Both the position numbers and the translations under genes were made by a program. A stretch of DNA of 7,248 bases from NCBI GenBank assembly GCA_964471215.1, contig CAYYFC010000052.1, positions 1 to 7,248 of the forward strand, written 5' to 3'. The notes beneath the pieces were generated by a model, which was not told the DNA's origin, made no database searches, and was given only the letters and a program-made list of their open reading frames with translations. Positions 1 to 5,742 of the stretch are shown here, piece after piece; position 1 is the first letter of the stretch; each line of letters begins with the position of its first letter. The stretch comes from Archaeoglobus_B sp964471215. GTDB lineage: Archaea; Halobacteriota; Archaeoglobi; Archaeoglobales; Archaeoglobaceae.

Positions 1-69
1 CTCAGCATTTTAATGAGATTCCAGAAGCTCACAATAGTAGTAAGGAGGACTCTGAACTTAAGATTCTCA

Positions 70-143
70 TGCCCGGGCCCGGATTTGAACCGGGGACCAC
101 GCGGTCTTCAGCCGCGCGCTCTCCCTGACTGAGCTACCCGGGC
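70..143 (-). tRNA. tRNA-Phe (anticodon GAA)
   Basis: The minus strand folds into a complete cloverleaf. The 7-bp acceptor stem pairs GCCCGGG with CCCGGGC, the D arm is GCTC/GAGC, the anticodon stem CGCGG/CCGCG holds loop CTGAAGA, and the T arm is CCCGG/CCGGG around TTCAAAT. The loop gives anticodon GAA, which decodes phenylalanine. The discriminator base is A (window position 70), as expected for tRNA-Phe. No CCA is encoded and no intron is seen. Only 39 bp separate its 5' end from the herA stop codon on the same strand, so its promoter must lie in that spacer or it is read through from herA. Confidence 0.97.
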
Positions 144-160
144 TCACAGTTAAATTCACA

Positions 161-174
161 TAAAGATATTTTTA
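161..174 (-). promoter_or_regulatory. Putative TATA element for tRNA-Phe
   Basis: On the minus strand an AT-rich run (AAAAATATCTTTA) is centred about 24 bp upstream of the tRNA 5' end, between the herA stop and the tRNA. The position suits an archaeal TATA box for a transcript starting at or very near the mature tRNA end. The assignment rests on spacing and composition only. Confidence 0.35.
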
Positions 175-182
175 ATTTTTGG

Positions 183-1748
183 TTATTCATACCAGAACAA
201 TCTGGTCATCCTCTGTTTTAAAATTGGTTTTTCTTCTTCTCTCAAACTCCTCCACTTTATCCATTCTCTCGGTGCGTCTCTACTCTCACCTCCGTGTCTT
301 GTAAGTCTTTTTCTAACTCTTATTAAAACCGGTGCGTTTATCGAAACTCCTGCGACTATTGCCTGCCCCTTAGTCAATCCGGGCAGTTCTTCAATTAAGT
401 CCTTTCCAAGGCTTTCTACACTGTTTCTTATATTTTCCTGATCTGCTGGATTGACTATCCTCATAACTATCTGCGTCATGCACTGGCTCAGTATATCTGG
501 ATCTATCTTTGACGGTCTCTGACTTATGAGACATACACCGACCCCGAATTTTCTGCCTTCAGCGAGAACTGTCTTCAGTACAGCATGACTTTTCGATTCC
601 CTCGAAGCGAATCTGTGAGCCTCTTCTATAATTATGAAAACGGGATATTCAAGTTTTTCACCTTTCAACCCCTTTTCAGCATTTATCCTTGCATTTAAGA
701 TCTTCTTGAGCAGAACACATACAAGTATTTCCTGCTCTATTTCCTGCATATCCGTTAGCTGCAGGACGCTAGCCTGACCGGGCTTTAACAGCTCCTTCAA
801 ATCCGTACCCCTGTAATCGTCTATTACATCCAGACTCTGTACGTATCTCCTTATCCTCCATATAAGTCCATTTGCAGTCGATCTGTTCCCTTCTCCCGCC
901 TTCTCATCTATCCTTTCGATCAAATCCTTACTGGTAAAGTTTTTTCCCATTAAATCCCTGTAAACATCGTTTAAAAGTGCCTCCATCTTATCTGTCAGTT
1001 TTGGTAGCGAAATGGTGAGCTCGTCGTACTCGAGATCGCACAGTCTTATCCTTATCTCATCCTTACCAAATATCCTTACAACAGGCCTATATCCATCTCC
1101 TTCAAATTCCTTTAATCCCTCCATCTGCTTCAAAGTGTGATATTCTCCGTGGGGATCGAAAATCAGTACAGCTCCGGAATTGTAAGGCTTCAAAAGCTCC
1201 TCAACAATTACCCCTGCAAGGTAACTCTTACCGCTTCCTGTTGAGGCGAGTATGCATATGTGCTCACTTGTGACAAGAGCTGAATCGAGTACCACTGGAA
1301 CATCTTCATCCCTGTTAAGCAGATAACCTATGTGCATAGAACCTATTTCACCAAGTCTTTTCTTCATCAAAACCTCCTGAATTGTTTCTGCCTCTGCGAG
1401 ATATACAGCTTGACCGGGTTTCGGAGGAATTCTTGGGTTTACAAATCCCAGATTGCTATCGTAATAACCCATTATCATTGCCTTTACCTCGAACAACTCG
1501 AATTCCTTTGCGTTTATACCCAGAGCCCTGACTACCTTTTCAGGACTTACCGTCGGCTTTGAGAGATATATGTCTGGATAAAGTCTGAGCGGATACCTCT
1601 TCACAACCCTGCATATGACCTTCTTCCCGTCCAGCAGGTAATAAACGAATTCTCCGCTTTTCAATTTCGTTTTATCCGGTGTTATGAACTTGAATTCGAG
1701 CGGATTTTCAGCGGGACCTTTTACGAGTCCTATCGGATTCATAAACAT
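183..1748 (-). CDS. herA: HerA-family FtsK-like DNA-translocating ATPase
   Basis: The 521-residue protein has the layout of HerA, the archaeal hexameric DNA translocase that works with nuclease NurA and the Mre11-Rad50 complex in end resection. A beta-rich N-terminal region (about residues 1-120) matches the expected HAS-barrel. The RecA-like core follows: Walker A ASTGSGKS at 168-175, FDPHGEY at 197-203, Walker B VFIIIEEAH at 370-378, EGRKFGVG at 397-404 and SQRP at 409-412. Length is close to the roughly 500 residues of Sulfolobus HerA. The first ATG is preferred because GAGG lies 6 nt upstream; an ATG two codons later would be 12 nt from it. The gene follows trm56 by 11 bp, so the two are probably co-transcribed. 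No nurA, mre11 or rad50 lies beside it here, so a HerA-like paralogue is possible. Confidence 0.85.
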   Translation of the reverse strand: MFMNPIGLVKGPAENPLEFKFITPDKTKLKSGEFVYYLLDGKKVICRVVKRYPLRLYPDIYLSKPTVSPEKVVRALGINAKEFELFEVKAMIMGYYDSNLGFVNPRIPPKPGQAVYLAEAETIQEVLMKKRLGEIGSMHIGYLLNRDEDVPVVLDSALVTSEHICILASTGSGKSYLAGVIVEELLKPYNSGAVLIFDPHGEYHTLKQMEGLKEFEGDGYRPVVRIFGKDEIRIRLCDLEYDELTISLPKLTDKMEALLNDVYRDLMGKNFTSKDLIERIDEKAGEGNRSTANGLIWRIRRYVQSLDVIDDYRGTDLKELLKPGQASVLQLTDMQEIEQEILVCVLLKKILNARINAEKGLKGEKLEYPVFIIIEEAHRFASRESKSHAVLKTVLAEGRKFGVGVCLISQRPSKIDPDILSQCMTQIVMRIVNPADQENIRNSVESLGKDLIEELPGLTKGQAIVAGVSINAPVLIRVRKRLTRHGGESRDAPREWIKWRSLREEEKPILKQRMTRLFWYE

Positions 1749-1752
1749 AATA

Positions 1753-1759
1753 GTCCTCT
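1753..1759 (-). promoter_or_regulatory. Shine-Dalgarno site of herA
   Basis: The minus strand reads AGAGGAC here, with GAGG ending 6 nt before the herA ATG at 1748. It is one of few clear ribosome-binding sites in the window and lies just after the trm56 stop codon. This fits herA being the second gene of an operon, translated with a leader, while first genes here look leaderless. Confidence 0.6.
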
Positions 1760-2275
1760 TTAATTAATTTTTTTGATGACCTTTTTCCCTCTCTCGCTCG
1801 GAACTATTTTTATAGATGAATCCTCAAATTCGAGCCTGAATACAAGTCCTTTGAGAACCCTGTCAAGGAAAACAGCTAATGCAGCAACTTCGCTGTGTGG
1901 CTGGGTACCGATCGATATGTTTAGATCGCATATCTCGTAAACCTCTCTTGGAACCTTTTCAGCCCCCACAACGACCAGCACCTTTTCAGCCCTCCTTATT
2001 TCATCTATCCTCTCCACTAAAGGTATTCCGTACATCGTTAGATGAACCCTTAAACCATCGAATTCCTTTAGAAATTTCCTCCAGTTCACCTTTTTTATGA
2101 AGAAATCCCCTCCCCATCTCCTTACTACATCCTCAACGCTTCTGAAAAGGGATTCATCGTAAGTATCGAAGAATATCCCTCTAGCCCCAAAAGCTCTAGC
2201 TGTTAAGGCGACGTGCGTTGATATCCTCTTATCCCTTTCAGGTCTGTGACCCAATCTCAATACGTATACCTCCAT
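1760..2275 (-). CDS. trm56: tRNA (cytidine-56) 2'-O-methyltransferase Trm56
   Basis: This 171-residue protein matches archaeal Trm56, a SPOUT-class enzyme that transfers a methyl group from S-adenosylmethionine to the ribose of C56 in the T loop of tRNA. Visible motifs are the N-terminal LRLGHRPERD (6-15) leading into STHVALTAR (19-27), HLTMYG (78-83), VVVGAEKVP (101-109) and NISIGTQPHSEVAALA (119-134); the last two belong to the trefoil-knot SAM-binding region. Length is normal for the family. Both tRNAs in this window carry C56 in the T loop and are plausible substrates. The gene heads an operon with herA, which starts 11 bp after its stop. A TATA-like box lies about 27 bp upstream of the ATG, so the message is probably nearly leaderless. 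Confidence 0.93.
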   Translation of the reverse strand: MEVYVLRLGHRPERDKRISTHVALTARAFGARGIFFDTYDESLFRSVEDVVRRWGGDFFIKKVNWRKFLKEFDGLRVHLTMYGIPLVERIDEIRRAEKVLVVVGAEKVPREVYEICDLNISIGTQPHSEVAALAVFLDRVLKGLVFRLEFEDSSIKIVPSERGKKVIKKIN

Positions 2276-2297
2276 TCAAAGTTCTTTCATGGATGAT

Positions 2298-2307
2298 CTT
2301 TATAAGT
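2298..2307 (-). promoter_or_regulatory. TATA box of the trm56-herA operon
   Basis: The minus strand reads ACTTATAAAG, a good archaeal TATA element, centred about 27 bp upstream of the trm56 ATG at 2275. This places transcription start at or within a couple of bases of the start codon. Confidence 0.6.
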
Positions 2308-2435
2308 GTAATTCCTCTGAAATCGGATTGAGAATTTTACACGTTAAAATATAAATTATTTAAAGAGAGTAGTGGTTGAAATCCCATGAATTCACCGAAC
2401 CGCAAATTTCATAAATCTTAATGGGGTTTAGAGAA

Positions 2436-2756
2436 TTAGTGGAATTCGTGAAACCTACGGGCCCGTGGCTCAGCCTGGTCAGAGCGTTCGCCTGATAAGC
2501 GAAAGGTCCGGGGTTCAAATCCCCGCGGGCCCATTGCATTTTTGTTTTTTAACTCATTTAGCCTATGTTTAATCGAGAAGTTAGAATTTGCTTCAAATTC
2601 CTTAACTTTCTGTAATAGATTTTTATCAACATCAACAAATTCAGTGGAATTGCAGAACTTGTTGACCAACTCCAAAGATTCCGAGAAGTTCCTCTCATCT
2701 AACCGATAAATCCTTATCTTCTTACTAATTAAATCTCTAGATTTTTGGGGATCTAA
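2436..2756 (-). pseudogene. Putative N-terminal remnant (intN) of an SSV-type integrase
   Basis: A minus-strand frame is open from 2756 (just after an in-frame TAA at 2757-2759) through the tRNA-Ile 3' end to a stop at 2436-2438. The part before the tRNA gives about 74 codons of protein-like sequence, including KKIRIYRLDERNFSES and KVKEFEANSNFSIKHRLNE. It then reads MGPRGFEPRTF from the antisense T arm. Family knowledge: SSV1 integrase carries a comparable N-terminal segment followed by a tRNA-derived GFEPGTSG stretch, and integration leaves the intN part antisense and overlapping the intact tRNA 3' end. The orientation and length fit. There is no ATG or GTG start in frame; TTG at 2675 is the only usual alternative. 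The C-terminal part and second attachment site are not in this window. An accidental open frame remains possible, since antisense tRNA reading always yields this kind of peptide. Confidence 0.35.
2459..2533 (+). tRNA. tRNA-Ile (anticodon GAU)
   Basis: A complete cloverleaf on the plus strand. The acceptor stem pairs GGGCCCG with CGGGCCC, the D arm is GCTC/GAGC, the anticodon stem TTCGC/GCGAA holds loop CTGATAA, and the T arm is CGGGG/CCCCG around TTCAAAT. The anticodon GAT decodes isoleucine AUC/AUU. The discriminator is A, there is no intron, and CCA is not encoded. A reading frame on the opposite strand enters its 3' end from the right (see the putative integrase remnant), an arrangement typical of archaeal integration sites. 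No clear TATA box was found at the expected distance; weak candidates are the AT-rich 2407-2420 and TTTAGAG near 2428. Confidence 0.97.
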
Positions 2757-3000
2757 TTACTGGATATTTAAATCCTTTTTTCTCTTTTCTTACCTATAAC
2801 TGATTTTCCAATTAGTTTCATTCAATTATCTCGTGAACATTTTTATTAATTCAAATACGGATTTACATTTACATCTTTTAGCTTTTCAAAGCAGGTATTC
2901 AGAATATAATTTTATGATGGAAAAAAGTCTTAATAAACATAATTGCCAACTTTCGGATCTATTGTAAAAGGCAAGCTTTCAGCTCGCTATGTTCTGTAAT
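2757..3000. other. AT-rich gene-free stretch
   Basis: No credible gene was found in these 244 bp. A 17-codon minus-strand frame starts at an ATG at 2821 (MKLIGKSVIGKKREKRI) and stops shortly before the integrase-like frame begins, in a different frame. It could be the shifted beginning of the same dead gene or chance. The right edge carries the 3' flank of the amidohydrolase, with a T6 tract on the minus strand. Confidence 0.4.
2921..2926 (-). terminator. Possible T-tract terminator of the amidohydrolase
   Basis: The minus strand has six T residues (ACTTTTTTCC) about 75 nt after the amidohydrolase stop codon. Runs of T on the coding strand are enough to terminate archaeal transcription. No strong stem precedes it, so the call is weak. 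Confidence 0.35.
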
Positions 3001-4554
3001 TCATAATTGAGAATTTTTGAGGAAAACCCTTTCACCTCCGACGTATGTTTCCATTATTTCTACGTTCTTTAACTCGTTTTCATCGACATCAAACGGGTCT
3101 CTATCTACTACTATAAAATCGGCGAACTTCCCTTTTTCCAGAGTTCCCAGATCCTTCTCCTCAAACATTATATATGCAGATCCGTACGTGTAGCAGTGAA
3201 GTGCTTCTTCAAGAGTTAGAATTTCATGCTTGGTTAACTCGTAAAACTCCGGATTCTCGTATTTCCCCCTTGTTACAGATGCGTAAACGGTTTCCCATGG
3301 ATTGATTGGTTCAACTGGTGAATCGGTTCCAAAACCTAGAACTATCCCACCTTTAATCATACTCCTGAATCTGTAAACTAATCTCGCCCTTTCGGTACCT
3401 AGCCTCCTAACTATCCAGACATCGCTTAGTACAAAGCGTGGCTGAACCGATGCAACGACTTTCAATTCAGACATTCTCCTTATCTGATCGTCCCTTAAAA
3501 CGGACGCATGTTCAATTCTATATCTTCTGTTCTCAACACCTACACTTTCGTAAACGTCTAAAATCATGTCCACAGTTCTATCTCCAATACCGTGAACTGC
3601 AAGCTGTAGATTTTTCTCCTTGGCAATTTTAGCAATAGTTCTGAGTTCTTCCCTTTCAACATTCGGAGTTCCACATGTTTTCGCATCGCTGTAAGGTTCA
3701 GATAACCATGCAGTCCTGACACCGAGCGATCCGTCCGCGATTACCTTAATACCTATTATCTTCAGGCAGTCATCACCGACATATCCCGTTTCGCATACCT
3801 TTAAATCATCCGAATAAACCCTTATCCTGATACTCAACTCACCACTATCTCTTATCCTCATTAGAGCCTTTAAAGGCTTTATTTTACAGCCAACAAAACC
3901 GACAGCTGTTATTCCGTTTGACAGGACAAAATCTATAGCCCTTTTTATTGCCCGCTCGTAATCGATTATTCCCATACCCTCCTTAAACTTTTTCGTTGCA
4001 GCTTTCAAGGCCTTTTCAAGGACTACACCGGTCGGTTCACCTCTTTCGTCTCTCATGACATAATTCGACCTTGAATTTAAAAGACCGGATATCTTCATAG
4101 CCTTCGTATTTAAAACCCCTGCATGCAGACATGATCTTAGGAGCAAAACTGGTACATCCTCGACGACTTCATCAAGATCCCATCTTGTCGGAAATCTCTT
4201 CTCTCTGAGCATTTCATGATCCCATCCGTATCCCAAAATCCAGTCAAAACTCCTTTTCTTTGAGAATTCACGAATCTTTTCCTTGATATCCTCTATGCTC
4301 CTGACTCCCCTCAAATCGATCGAATTCAGGAATATCCCAAGCTCATCCAGATGTAAGTGAGAGTCTATAAATCCAGGCAGAACGACTTTACCGTTTAAAT
4401 CGATTACATCCACATCATCCCCCTTACAGATCTTCAGGGCTTCATCCTCGCTTCCAGAATAGATGACCCTTCCACCTGATACAACGAGGGCTTCTGCAAG
4501 TCTTTTCGGTTTGAACGATACGTATATCCTGCCATTTAAAAACAACTTCTTCAT
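3001..4554 (-). CDS. Metal-dependent amidohydrolase, YtcJ/Amidohydro_3 type
   Basis: The 517-residue protein is a full-length amidohydrolase-superfamily enzyme that hydrolyses C-N bonds in an unidentified amide or formamide. A split beta-sandwich (about 1-60 plus the C-terminal 470-517, with LGTLEKGKFADFIVVDRDPF) flanks a TIM-barrel. Likely metal ligands are all present: H66 and H68 in DSHLHLD, K270 in IKVIADGSLG as a possible bridging lysine, H321 in AVHGIGD, H349 in IEHAS and D411 in GFGTDSPVEP. Named relatives include N-substituted formamide deformylase and YtcJ proteins; substrate cannot be read from sequence. There is no signal peptide, so it is probably cytoplasmic. It is divergent from the amino-acid racemase across a long spacer. 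A TATA-like box about 26 bp upstream of the ATG and no ribosome-binding site suggest a leaderless message. Confidence 0.87.
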   Translation of the reverse strand: MKKLFLNGRIYVSFKPKRLAEALVVSGGRVIYSGSEDEALKICKGDDVDVIDLNGKVVLPGFIDSHLHLDELGIFLNSIDLRGVRSIEDIKEKIREFSKKRSFDWILGYGWDHEMLREKRFPTRWDLDEVVEDVPVLLLRSCLHAGVLNTKAMKISGLLNSRSNYVMRDERGEPTGVVLEKALKAATKKFKEGMGIIDYERAIKRAIDFVLSNGITAVGFVGCKIKPLKALMRIRDSGELSIRIRVYSDDLKVCETGYVGDDCLKIIGIKVIADGSLGVRTAWLSEPYSDAKTCGTPNVEREELRTIAKIAKEKNLQLAVHGIGDRTVDMILDVYESVGVENRRYRIEHASVLRDDQIRRMSELKVVASVQPRFVLSDVWIVRRLGTERARLVYRFRSMIKGGIVLGFGTDSPVEPINPWETVYASVTRGKYENPEFYELTKHEILTLEEALHCYTYGSAYIMFEEKDLGTLEKGKFADFIVVDRDPFDVDENELKNVEIMETYVGGERVFLKNSQL

Positions 4555-4575
4555 AAATTCAGAGTCTATGGTAGC

Positions 4576-4584
4576 CTTATAAAC
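4576..4584 (-). promoter_or_regulatory. TATA box of the amidohydrolase gene
   Basis: The minus strand reads GTTTATAAG, close to the archaeal consensus, centred about 26 bp before the ATG at 4554. Transcription would begin at or next to the start codon. This agrees with the lack of a Shine-Dalgarno motif and supports the chosen start. Confidence 0.6.
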
Positions 4585-4869
4585 AATTTCAAAAGCCCGG
4601 TTTTAAAATCTTTGATAAAACATATTTCCCGTTCATCCATACGAGTTCATGGGATACTAGTTCAATTCACGATTTGAATTTTTGGGCTTGCAGATTCATA
4701 ATCGTCCTTATAAGCTTGTTAATGGAGCAAGAAGAACAGTTTAAACGTTTAGATGCGTTAAATGCCTTGCGAAACCGGTTCCGAATTCGGTGCTTAGTTC
4801 GTTGCTTGTTTAAATATACTATCTCGTGCTTATGACAGGTTTTGGCTATCATGCATGAGAGATTTTTCA
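4585..4869. other. Gene-free intergenic stretch with palindromes
   Basis: No gene recognised. The region holds an imperfect 18-bp inverted repeat at 4661-4678 (one mismatched pair plus a 2-nt centre), overlapping perfect palindromes GTTTAAAC (4739-4746) and AAACGTTT (4743-4750), and adjoining palindromes AACCGGTT (4773-4780) and CCGAATTCGG (4781-4790). TATA-like runs lie near 4708-4715 and 4808-4819 with no clear gene 26 bp downstream. It lies between two divergent genes, so some elements may be regulatory; none can be assigned. Confidence 0.4.
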
Positions 4870-4971
4870 TTACAAGGCGGCTACGTGGTGCCCGTCGATA
4901 TGGCTCCCGATGTGCCGCTGATGAGGATGAGGTGGCTGAGGTAGAACTGTGCTCATAGTCTTAGATACCAT
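4870..4971 (-). CDS. Putative 33-residue histidine/proline-rich small protein
   Basis: A minus-strand frame starts at ATG 4971 and ends with TAA at 4870-4872. The peptide has six histidines (15, 17, 20, 24, 28, 29) and four prolines (11, 13, 14, 16), with PPHPHQRH and HIDGHH as the densest parts, a composition that could bind metal ions. A shorter version from ATG 4956 has 28 residues. The best support is positional: the ATATAA core at 4994-4999 is centred 25.5 bp upstream of ATG 4971, the leaderless spacing used by other genes here, and it is the same core that serves the racemase in the other direction. No family is recognised. The segment is GC-rich, so a structured RNA or chance antisense frame is a serious alternative. 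Confidence 0.25.
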   Translation of the reverse strand: MVSKTMSTVLPQPPHPHQRHIGSHIDGHHVAAL

Positions 4972-4991
4972 GCGCGGGCAACAACTGAAGA

Positions 4992-5000
4992 GCTTATATG
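4992..5000 (+). promoter_or_regulatory. TATA box of the racemase gene, possibly bidirectional
   Basis: The plus strand reads GCTTATATG. Its TTATAT core (4994-4999) is centred 25.5 bp before the ATG at 5022, which fixes that ATG as the likely leaderless start of the racemase. The minus strand reads CATATAAGC, also a good TATA box, exactly 25.5 bp before the ATG at 4971. Confidence 0.55.
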
Positions 5001-5017
5001 CTACAACACCAGCATAT
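4996..5017. promoter_or_regulatory. Inverted repeat overlapping the racemase promoter
   Basis: Perfect 7-bp arms ATATGCT (4996-5002) and AGCATAT (5011-5017) surround an 8-bp spacer. The left arm overlaps the TATA core and the right arm ends 4 bp before the start codon, so a bound dimeric regulator would block initiation. Operator function is inferred from location and symmetry. Confidence 0.35.
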
Positions 5018-5021
5018 GTGT

Positions 5022-5717
5022 ATGAAGACTATCGGTTTGATAGGTGGAATGAGCTGGCAGTCTACGCTGGAGTACTACCGCATAATCAACGAGCTCGTAT
5101 GTAAGAGACTGGGTGATCTTAGCTCAGCTAAAATAATTATGTATTCCGTAAATTTCGAGGAGGTACTAGAACTCATGCGTAACGGAAAATGGCAGGAGCT
5201 AACAGATCTTATGGTCGAAATTGCAAGAAAGCTAGAGAGATGCGGAGCGGAAGTCATACTCATATGCACGAATACGATGCATAAAATTGCGGACGACGTT
5301 CAGAGGAGAATAGGAGTACCCGTTCTGAACATAATAGACGTTACAGCCGAAAGGATAAGGGAAAGGGGTTTAAAGAGGGTTGGGCTTCTGGGGACGAGGT
5401 TCACAATGGAGGAAGACTTCTATACAAAAAGAATGAAAAAACACGGAATAGAAGTGATAGTTCCAGAAAAAGATGAAATCGATATCATTCATAATATAAT
5501 AATTAGAGAGCTTTGTCTCGGCATAATAAAGGATGATTCAAAACGCGTATTTAAGAAGATAATTCATAATTTGGTATCAAAAGGTTCCGAGGGTATAGTT
5601 CTGGGCTGCACGGAGATCCCTCTTTTGATAAAACAGGAAGATTTCAGCGTACCTTTATTCGATACAACGAGAATCCATGCTGAGGCTGCTGTGGATTTTG
5701 CACTCCAGGAAGTTTAA
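5022..5717 (+). CDS. Aspartate/glutamate racemase family protein
   Basis: This is a cofactor-independent racemase of the Asp/Glu racemase family, which interconverts L- and D-amino acids using two cysteines as acid and base. From ATG 5022 it has 231 residues, normal for the family. The N terminus has MKTIGLIGGMSWQSTLEYY, the first catalytic cysteine is C82 in CTNTMHK, and the second is C196 in GCTEIP. In the well-studied Pyrococcus horikoshii aspartate racemase the pair is C82 and C194, an almost identical spacing. An in-frame ATG at 4998 would add eight residues but lies inside the TATA box, so 5022 is preferred. The FMN-protein gene follows after 25 bp. Whether the substrate is aspartate, glutamate or another amino acid cannot be decided. 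It is divergent from the amidohydrolase. Confidence 0.88.
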   Translation: MKTIGLIGGMSWQSTLEYYRIINELVCKRLGDLSSAKIIMYSVNFEEVLELMRNGKWQELTDLMVEIARKLERCGAEVILICTNTMHKIADDVQRRIGVPVLNIIDVTAERIRERGLKRVGLLGTRFTMEEDFYTKRMKKHGIEVIVPEKDEIDIIHNIIIRELCLGIIKDDSKRVFKKIIHNLVSKGSEGIVLGCTEIPLLIKQEDFSVPLFDTTRIHAEAAVDFALQEV

Positions 5718-5720
5718 AAG
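5712..5720 (+). promoter_or_regulatory. Putative TATA box of the FMN-protein gene
   Basis: GTTTAAAAG overlaps the racemase stop codon and is centred about 27 bp before the ATG at 5743. A second AT run (CTTTTAAATC, 5721-5730) is too close to that ATG. The gene could have its own leaderless start as well as read-through from the racemase. Confidence 0.4.
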
Positions 5721-5742
5721 CTTTTAAATCCGTCGATCTAGA

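Noticed and set aside
1..133. Plus-strand frame open from the left edge through tRNA-Phe, as another integrase remnant
   Set aside because: Only about 23 codons precede the tRNA and their sequence has no clear protein character; antisense tRNA reading explains the rest.
1332..1562. Plus-strand 76-residue frame opposite herA
   Set aside because: It is antisense to strongly conserved herA codons and has no motif of its own.
2375..2383. GTTGAAATC resembling the start of an archaeal CRISPR repeat
   Set aside because: Only nine bases match, occurring once, with no repeats or spacers around.
2436..2675. 79-residue minus-strand frame as an ordinary protein gene
   Set aside because: It reads through the whole tRNA-Ile gene antisense, so its second half is tRNA sequence. 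It is kept only as a possible integrase remnant.
4667..4870. 67-residue minus-strand frame in the spacer
   Set aside because: Lysine/arginine/asparagine-rich with no recognisable motif, no ribosome-binding site or well-placed TATA box, and it covers the palindrome cluster. It looks like chance.
4855..4944. 29-residue plus-strand frame beginning MRDFSLQGGY
   Set aside because: No promoter or ribosome-binding site at the right distance; it is the opposite strand of the better-positioned histidine-rich ORF and the possible RNA.
4998..5021. Upstream ATG as the start of the racemase
   Set aside because: It lies inside the TATA box and adds eight residues before the family's usual MKTIGLIGG start; ATG 5022 fits family length and promoter spacing.
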